Positions 40,594-45,028 of a DNA stretch of 45,028 nt are shown here, in pieces; positions within the stretch are counted from its first letter, which is position 1; each line of letters starts with the position of its first letter. The notes beneath the pieces were generated by a model. It was not told where the DNA came from and did no database searches. It worked only from the letters and a program-made list of their open reading frames with translations. The translations under genes were made by a program, and so were the position numbers. The DNA lies in contig CALFWR010000087.1 of the NCBI GenBank assembly GCA_937928555.1, positions 1 to 45,028 on the forward strand. Direction: 5' to 3'. This DNA is from an uncultured Pirellulaceae bacterium (GTDB taxonomy: Bacteria; Planctomycetota; Planctomycetia; Pirellulales; Pirellulaceae).

Positions 40594-41049
40594 ATGGCCA
40601 AAAAGGCGACCAAGAAAGCTACCAAGGCGACCAAGAAAGCTACCAAGAAAAAGGCGGCTCCGAAAAAGAAAGCCGCCAAGGCCACCACCAAAAAGGCAAC
40701 CAAGAAGGAAAAAGGCGATGACGACGCCGCCGAGGAAGCTCCCAAGAAAAAGAAGAAAGCCACCAAACGGAAAAGTCGCGCGAAAGCCGCCGAAGTCCGC
40801 CTTCGTGTCTTTTGGGGAGTCTTCAATCACCAGATGAAGCGAGTCGCTCTCTACGAATTCAACCAACGCAAAGCCGCCGAAAAACGTGCCAAAGAGCTCA
40901 GCCCCGAAGGCAAGCCACCGCACTTTGTGCAGAAGGTCAAGGAAGAAGTCCTTGATGCTCCGGTAGCCGACGGCGAAGAAGCAGCGGCACCGAAAAAGAA
41001 AGCCACAAAAAAGAAGGCTGCCAAAAAGAAAACCACCAAGAAAAGCTAG
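40594..41049 (+). CDS. Histone H1-like lysine-rich protein
   Basis: 151 residues. The first 70 and last 25 residues are Lys/Ala/Thr-rich repeats (KKATKKATKATKKATKKK at the start, KKKATKKKAAKKKTTKKS at the end), very like the C-terminal tails of histone H1 and bacterial H1-like proteins. Between them lies a short folded-looking part of about 55 residues, RLRVFWGVFNHQMKRV through to HFVQKVKEEV. This arrangement, two basic arms around one globular part, suggests DNA compaction. That is an inference. The gene is single and followed by the M50 gene after 60 bp. The DNA itself shows irregular repeats (CCAAGAAAGC) because of the protein repeats. Confidence 0.78.
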   Translation: MAKKATKKATKATKKATKKKAAPKKKAAKATTKKATKKEKGDDDAAEEAPKKKKKATKRKSRAKAAEVRLRVFWGVFNHQMKRVALYEFNQRKAAEKRAKELSPEGKPPHFVQKVKEEVLDAPVADGEEAAAPKKKATKKKAAKKKTTKKS

Positions 41050-41054
41050 TCCTG

Positions 41055-41072
41055 GCAGAATCTCCCTTCTGC
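41055..41072 (+). terminator. Short hairpin after histone-like gene
   Basis: GCAGAA (41055-41060) and TTCTGC (41067-41072) form a perfect 6-bp stem 6 nt beyond the stop codon. There is no T-run, so termination is only possible, not established. Confidence 0.3.
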
Positions 41073-41109
41073 AAGTTCACCTTCAGTTAAAGCCCGAGGT
41101 AAATCGATC

Positions 41110-41889
41110 GTGTTGTCCGAACCGGGAACGACCCCCTACGACCTCAATTTCGACTTCCTCGGCTTTCCCTGTCGCGTTCATCCCGCATTTTTTGTGCTGC
41201 CGATCCTCTTCGGTGCAGGCCTTGGCGGTCCCGAGATGAACGCCGGCGTCGGTATCCTGCTGATGGCGGTTGTGTTTTTCGTTTCCATTCTCGTTCATGA
41301 ACTTGGGCACGCGCTGGCGTTTCGCAAGTACGGAATTCCCTCACGCGTGGTTCTTTACTGGATGGGTGGCCTGGCAATTCCCGAAAGCGGTGGCTGGGGC
41401 AGTCGCACCCGATCGCTCACGCCCGAACAGCAGGTCGTCGTCTCAGGCGCCGGGCCGGCAGCAGGATTTTTGGTCGCACTGCTGGCGACCCTGATCTTCG
41501 TTGCCCTCGGATCCACCGTTTCGCTCGACTGGATGGGTCCCATGCCAATGCCGAAATTCACTTTGAAAGCAGATTCCCTGCTGGCGAACAACGAGCCCCT
41601 GCGAATTCTTTTGTTGATGTTCGTCATCGTGAACATCTTTTTGAACCTGCTGAACCTGTTGCCGGTCTACCCACTCGATGGCGGACAAATCTCCCGGCAA
41701 CTGTTCATCAAAGCCGACCCATGGGGTGGTATTCGAAACAGCATGATGCTTTCGATCGGAGTGGCCGTTTTTGCCGCTGTGATAGCGTTCAAATTCAATG
41801 ATCGCTTTATCGGTATCTTCTTTGGGTTCATGGCCTGGCAAAACTATCAAACGCTGCAACAGGGCGGCAACCCGCGACGGCCCTGGTGA
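41110..41889 (+). CDS. Site-2-protease-like M50 membrane metalloprotease
   Basis: 259 residues, polytopic. The zinc motif HELGH lies at residues about 64-68 in the membrane segment FFVSILVHELGHALAF, and the second metal-binding motif is NLLPVYPLDGGQ (about 184-195). Between and after them are hydrophobic segments, six in all by eye. This fits the short site-2 protease family that cuts transmembrane substrates such as anti-sigma factors. Whether it acts on the anti-sigma protein two genes upstream is an open question. The start is GTG 41110 (GTG TTG TCC); TTG 41113 is possible. Confidence 0.87.
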   Translation: MLSEPGTTPYDLNFDFLGFPCRVHPAFFVLPILFGAGLGGPEMNAGVGILLMAVVFFVSILVHELGHALAFRKYGIPSRVVLYWMGGLAIPESGGWGSRTRSLTPEQQVVVSGAGPAAGFLVALLATLIFVALGSTVSLDWMGPMPMPKFTLKADSLLANNEPLRILLLMFVIVNIFLNLLNLLPVYPLDGGQISRQLFIKADPWGGIRNSMMLSIGVAVFAAVIAFKFNDRFIGIFFGFMAWQNYQTLQQGGNPRRPW

Positions 41890-42040
41890 CCCGTCAAGCA
41901 TCGGCGAAACAATGACTGTCGTCGTGGATTTCACGGGAAATCCTCCGGGAGCAGAGAATCCTGGCAAAGCCCACTACCTTTATCTGACCGATCGCTAACT
42001 GACGATGCGATCGTTTGTCCCAGGAGCGTCCTCCGCTTCG

Positions 42041-42049
42041 TGCTATAAT
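42041..42049 (+). promoter_or_regulatory. Extended -10 promoter, leaderless start
   Basis: TGCTATAAT matches the extended -10 consensus exactly. Its last base is 9 bp before the A of the ATG at 42059, so transcription would start 2-4 nt before the start codon, giving a leaderless mRNA. No Shine-Dalgarno is present. Confidence 0.5.
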
Positions 42050-42058
42050 TGCGGCGTC

Positions 42059-42319
42059 ATGAAATCTGTCCCTCAAATCCTTGCCCTGTTGTTACTGGCT
42101 GTCTTTACGACCGAAGCACACGCCTGCCCTACCTGCAAATCCGCCCTACATGACGGGCTTGTTGTGGGATACGCGATCAGCATCCTGTTTATGATGGCGA
42201 TGCCGTTTGCAATTTTCGCGTTCTGGATCGTCACCATCTGGCGACTGCGCAATCAGGCGATCTCGGGTGAAAACGAATTGGTGCTCGAGGAACTGGCGTT
42301 TGAAAATTCCGCCCGGTAG
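42059..42319 (+). CDS. Small membrane protein with CPTC motif
   Basis: 86 residues from ATG 42059. A hydrophobic N-terminus (1-18, a signal or first membrane segment) is followed by HACPTCKSALHDG, a Cys-x-x-Cys motif that would lie outside the membrane, and a transmembrane helix (about 34-58; GYAISILFMMAMPFAIFAFWIV). The end is acidic. The frame continues upstream to 42005, but the promoter at 42041 makes that start unlikely. I recall similar small planctomycete proteins but no function. It could bind metal or be a redox partner. Confidence 0.7.
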   Translation: MKSVPQILALLLLAVFTTEAHACPTCKSALHDGLVVGYAISILFMMAMPFAIFAFWIVTIWRLRNQAISGENELVLEELAFENSAR

Positions 42320-42366
42320 TACTTTCACCCAGTGAAACTTCCGCCCGGCAACGCGAGTAATGGTGG

Positions 42367-42657
42367 ATGATGTTTCGTTTTCGCATTCGTGACCTGTTCC
42401 TGATTACAGCCTGCGTGGCCCTGGAAATCAGTCTCCTCAACCGATATCAGATCGGCTGGGTATTTTGCCTTACTCTTCTTCTGATGGGACTGCTGATCGT
42501 GGCGATCGGCACGACGGCTTTCTTCAGCCAATCCAAAAATGGAATGCTGGACATCGATTCCAATCCCGGCACGCGAGCCATGCTGTGGCTGCTACGAATT
42601 GACCTGGTCTTTATCGCAATCAACCTCTTGTTGGTCATTTTCGGTGCGATCCAGTGA
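42367..42657 (+). CDS. Small membrane protein, two or three helices
   Basis: 96 residues. RIRDLFLITACVALEISLL opens the protein, a motif (F-RIRDLF-LIT) I know from planctomycete hypothetical proteins. Two strongly hydrophobic segments follow (about 31-52, 75-95). It lies 47 bp after the CPTC-motif protein, so the two may share a transcript. The start is ATG 42367 or the adjacent ATG 42370. No function is recognised. Confidence 0.68.
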   Translation: MMFRFRIRDLFLITACVALEISLLNRYQIGWVFCLTLLLMGLLIVAIGTTAFFSQSKNGMLDIDSNPGTRAMLWLLRIDLVFIAINLLLVIFGAIQ

Positions 42658-42681
42658 CGCAACCTGGCATCAAAACTCAAA

Positions 42682-43242
42682 CTACTTCCAGTCGCGATTG
42701 GCTTTGACCCATTCAATCTGAGCCACATGGTGGTCGGTGTGCCAAACGTAGCTGGGCAATGCCTCGGCCAGCGAAACCACGTTGCCAATTTCCGGATGAA
42801 AATAGTCTCTTTGAAACTGCTGTTCGTCCAGGTGCGTGATCAGATTCGCCCAGCGCGAGTGAAGCCCGACCAGAATCGATAACGAATCGTCGATCGGTGC
42901 CGTTTTTGAATCGGGCGTTTCGGACCAGAGCGTTTCGTTGTAGGCCTTGATCAGCGGCGATTCCTCCGTCAGAGCCCACTTGTAACGGACGTAGGCATTC
43001 ACGTGACTGTCAGCAAGATGGTGAACGATCTGCCGAATCGTCCAGTTGCGATAAAGCGTATCCAACTGGGCATCATTGAGCGTTTTTACTGCAGCGGCAA
43101 CCCTGTCCGGAGCAGCCTTGAGCAAGCCCACGTACTTTGCCTTTTGCTCGTCGTCGTAGTCTCCCGGCGGCACAAACTCGCCTGCCGGGAACAAGGGCGC
43201 GGCTTCATCACTCATGTTCTTTCCCTGTTCATTGATATCCAT
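42682..43242 (-). CDS. DinB/YfiT-type metal-dependent protein
   Basis: 186 residues of the DinB/YfiT four-helix-bundle family, whose members include thiol (bacillithiol) transferases. The metal-binding histidines are in RQIVHHLADSHVNAYVRYKW and SYVWHTDHHVAQIEWV. The N-terminal block FPAGEFVPPGDY and the TLYRNW segment also fit. Two starts are plausible: ATG 43242 with GGAG 6 nt upstream, and ATG 43215 (MSDEAAP) with AGGGA 6 nt upstream. Substrate is unknown. It is a lone gene facing the two small membrane proteins. Confidence 0.85.
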   Translation of the reverse strand: MDINEQGKNMSDEAAPLFPAGEFVPPGDYDDEQKAKYVGLLKAAPDRVAAAVKTLNDAQLDTLYRNWTIRQIVHHLADSHVNAYVRYKWALTEESPLIKAYNETLWSETPDSKTAPIDDSLSILVGLHSRWANLITHLDEQQFQRDYFHPEIGNVVSLAEALPSYVWHTDHHVAQIEWVKANRDWK

Positions 43243-43281
43243 CCACCACTCCCCTGTTTGCTTTTCCAGTAGCGACCCAAA

Positions 43282-43467
43282 CCGGAATTATTCACGACGA
43301 CGGGCGTTGATTGGCGCTGAATGGCGTTAAAGCGAACAACAAAGCCGAATCACCTTCAGGACTTCGGTTCACCTCGCTGATAAAGTCCGAAACAGGGGCT
43401 TTTTCCAAACGATACGGAGCTCATTGGTTGAACTGAAAGTCACACCCACGCCTCGTGAATAATCCGG
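43282..43467 (+). mobile_element. MITE-like element, variant with unrelated interior
   Basis: The left end (CCGGAATTATTCACGACG, then GGGCGTTGATT) and right end (CCCACGCCTCGTGAATAATCCGG) match the main family. The roughly 130 bp between them do not resemble the other copies. Total length 186 bp is the same. Flanks CCAAA (43277-43281) and CTAAA (43468-43472) agree at 4 of 5 positions, an eroded target duplication. The right end directly abuts the thrC stop codon. Confidence 0.85.
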
Positions 43468-44835
43468 CTAAATCCCCAAACGTTTGGCGATCTCTTCTTT
43501 CACCGCATCGGCATCGTTGGGCAGATACGTTGGCGGATTCGCATGCTGCGAAACCATGTCGTCCAGTTTCGATTCGTGATAACGGACTTTGAAATCCGTG
43601 AACTTGAGCCCGTGTGCGGTGCTGATCACAATCGTCCGCTGATTCTTTTTGATCTGTCCGGACTTCACAAGCTTTTTCAAAACCGCCAACGCAACGCCGG
43701 TGTGCGGGCAGCAGTACATTCCGGTACGATCCGCTTCGGCAGCCGCTTCGGCAAGCTCCGCCTCAGTCGCCTGTTCAACCACTCCGTCAGTTTCCTGCAC
43801 CGCTTTGACGGCTTTGTGGTAGCTAACCGGATCGCCGATGCGAATCGCATTGGCCAGAGTCTCGCCCGCGGTGACGGCGATTTTGTCCGAGAACCCGTTC
43901 TTGTAAGACTGGTAAAACGGATCGGCCTTTGCTGCCTGCGCCGCGACAAGCCGAGGCATCGTGTTGATGATGCCAAGGTCCATCATCAGCTTGAAACCCT
44001 TATGCAAGGCACTGATGTTTCCAAGATTGCCAACCGGAATAATGATCCAGTCGGGAACTTCCCAGTCGAACTGTTTCACAATCTCGATGCCAACGGTCTT
44101 TTGGCCTTCGATCCTCAAACTGTTCATCGAGTTCGCAAGGTAGATACTTTGGTCCTTGGTGACTTCCTTGACGACTTTCATGCAACCGTCAAAGTCCGTA
44201 TCCAACGCCAACACGTGGGCGCCGTTGGAAACGGGTTGAATTAACTGCGCGGTGCTGACCTTGCCGGCGGGCAAAAAGATGATCGCCGGAATCCCCGCAT
44301 ACGCAGCGTAAGCCGCCAAAGCCGCACTGGTGTCACCGGTACTGGCACACGCGACCGCTTTCACCGGATTGCCTGGCATCCCCATCATTTGTTTGACAAC
44401 ACTCACCAACACCGTCATGCCCAAATCTTTGAAGGACCCGGTGTGACTGTTGCCGCAGAGCTTGATCCACAGATCCGGAACTCCCAACTGACGTCCCAGA
44501 CGTTCGGCCCAAAACAGATTCGTATTCCCTTCGCACATGCTGACCACATTTTCGTTACGCAGCGACGGCACGACCCACTCGCGCATCGCCCACACACCAC
44601 TGCCATAGGGCCACGTCGTGGTGCTGGCTCTGGAATCCAGCAACTGCTGCCACTTGTACGGGTTGAGTCGCCGTAGTGGCTCGCGCTCGTGGTACACTTC
44701 CAACAGGCTGCCGCATTGGGGACAGGTGTAAATCACGTCGTAGATAGAATGCTTGCCATCGCAGCCGGCAAAGCAGCGAAAGTAAGTCTGGTCGGTTTCA
44801 ACGGTGGCTTGTTCAGATGGGGTGACGGTAGACAT
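43468..44835 (-). CDS. thrC: Threonine synthase
   Basis: 455 residues; PLP-dependent conversion of O-phosphohomoserine to threonine. The N-terminus has a Cys pair pattern (FRCFAGC...[12 protein letters not shown]) that probably binds zinc. The PLP lysine is in [12 protein letters not shown], followed by [20 protein letters not shown], the phosphate-binding region. The cofactor glycine loop [14 protein letters not shown] is also present. The start is ATG 44835 (MSTVTPSEQ); a TTG at 44853 would add six residues. The stop codon TAG lies inside the eroded duplication of the variant element. No other thr gene is visible nearby. Confidence 0.94.
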   Translation of the reverse strand: MSTVTPSEQATVETDQTYFRCFAGCDGKHSIYDVIYTCPQCGSLLEVYHEREPLRRLNPYKWQQLLDSRASTTTWPYGSGVWAMREWVVPSLRNENVVSMCEGNTNLFWAERLGRQLGVPDLWIKLCGNSHTGSFKDLGMTVLVSVVKQMMGMPGNPVKAVACASTGDTSAALAAYAAYAGIPAIIFLPAGKVSTAQLIQPVSNGAHVLALDTDFDGCMKVVKEVTKDQSIYLANSMNSLRIEGQKTVGIEIVKQFDWEVPDWIIIPVGNLGNISALHKGFKLMMDLGIINTMPRLVAAQAAKADPFYQSYKNGFSDKIAVTAGETLANAIRIGDPVSYHKAVKAVQETDGVVEQATEAELAEAAAEADRTGMYCCPHTGVALAVLKKLVKSGQIKKNQRTIVISTAHGLKFTDFKVRYHESKLDDMVSQHANPPTYLPNDADAVKEEIAKRLGI

Positions 44836-44889
44836 GGCGATCGTAAAATTCAAAAAAGGGCTTCAACAACGTAATCTGTTGTCATTAAA

Positions 44890-45028
44890 CCCGGATTATT
44901 CACGACAACGGGCGTTGATTCTACGTCTGGCCAGCAGGAGCAAGGGAAAAGCTGAATTTCAACAAGAAATTTGAATCATCCGGCAGATGAAAACCACAGC
45001 GTTCGTTTCATCGCATCAGAGTCGTGGA
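44890..45028 (+). mobile_element. MITE-like element, copy 10 (cut by window edge)
   Basis: The first 139 bp of the standard element, starting CCCGGATTATTCACGA at 44890. The flank before it is TTAAA (44885-44889), the expected target duplication; the matching end is outside the window. It lies upstream of thrC, 55 bp from its start codon. Confidence 0.93.

Noticed and set aside
40594-40760. Tandem repeats in the histone-like gene
   Set aside because: They reflect Lys/Ala codon repeats in the protein.

Overview
The window looks like a chromosomal segment of a planctomycete, probably Pirellulaceae-like. The evidence is indirect: a tandem TIGR03067-type domain protein, an ECF sigma factor next to a zinc-ribbon Ser/Thr kinase with a glycine-rich tail, several secreted or membrane proteins of types I associate with planctomycetes, an LptD-like outer-membrane protein, and a lysine-rich histone-H1-like protein. 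There are no rRNA genes, no tRNA genes I could recognise, no CRISPR array and no transposase gene.

Layout. 1-2.6 kb: leucyl aminopeptidase, CutA and a small hypothetical protein, all on the minus strand. 2.8-7.8 kb: lptD-like gene and a secreted hypothetical protein (plus). 8-14.8 kb: a TPR/TIGR03067 protein, then an apparent three-gene minus-strand operon of two P-loop GTPases with hydrophobic C-terminal regions and an 840-residue polytopic membrane protein. 14.9-17.7 kb: exonuclease III, a putative PD-(D/E)XK-like protein and cysteine synthase. 17.7-24.2 kb: an accessory-looking stretch with a decayed small ORF, a stand-alone GyrB-type ATPase without TOPRIM, a HEAT-like gene with one in-frame UGA, a papain-fold protein that seems to have lost its catalytic His and Asn, and a Cys-rich secreted protein. 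24.4-30.5 kb: carB, a secreted protein and argH. 30.9-36.7 kb: a large HEAT-type protein, a Uma2 nuclease-like protein, and the sigma/kinase pair. 37-45 kb: an NRDE protein, an ECF sigma factor with its anti-sigma partner, the histone-like protein, an M50 protease, two small membrane proteins, a DinB/YfiT protein and threonine synthase.

The most striking feature is a dispersed, non-coding element of about 187 bp, present ten times (two copies cut by the window ends). It has near-perfect terminal inverted repeats (CCCGGATTATTCACGA at both ends). At six of the eight complete copies it is flanked by perfect 5-bp direct repeats (ATCAA, ATTAA, CTAAT, TTCAC, ATGAG, TTTAT). This is the signature of a MITE mobilised in trans. 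One copy sits exactly at the start codon of the Uma2 gene and duplicated it. One copy is nested inside a second repeat family whose uninterrupted paralogue is also in the window. One copy keeps the termini and length but has an unrelated interior. A third, REP-like hairpin family (TAGCGG ... GTGAGCCGCTGGCC ... CCTCGGGT) follows directly on several stop codons.

Most named housekeeping genes are recognised from conserved motifs. Function for the planctomycete-specific proteins is not known and is described only structurally.
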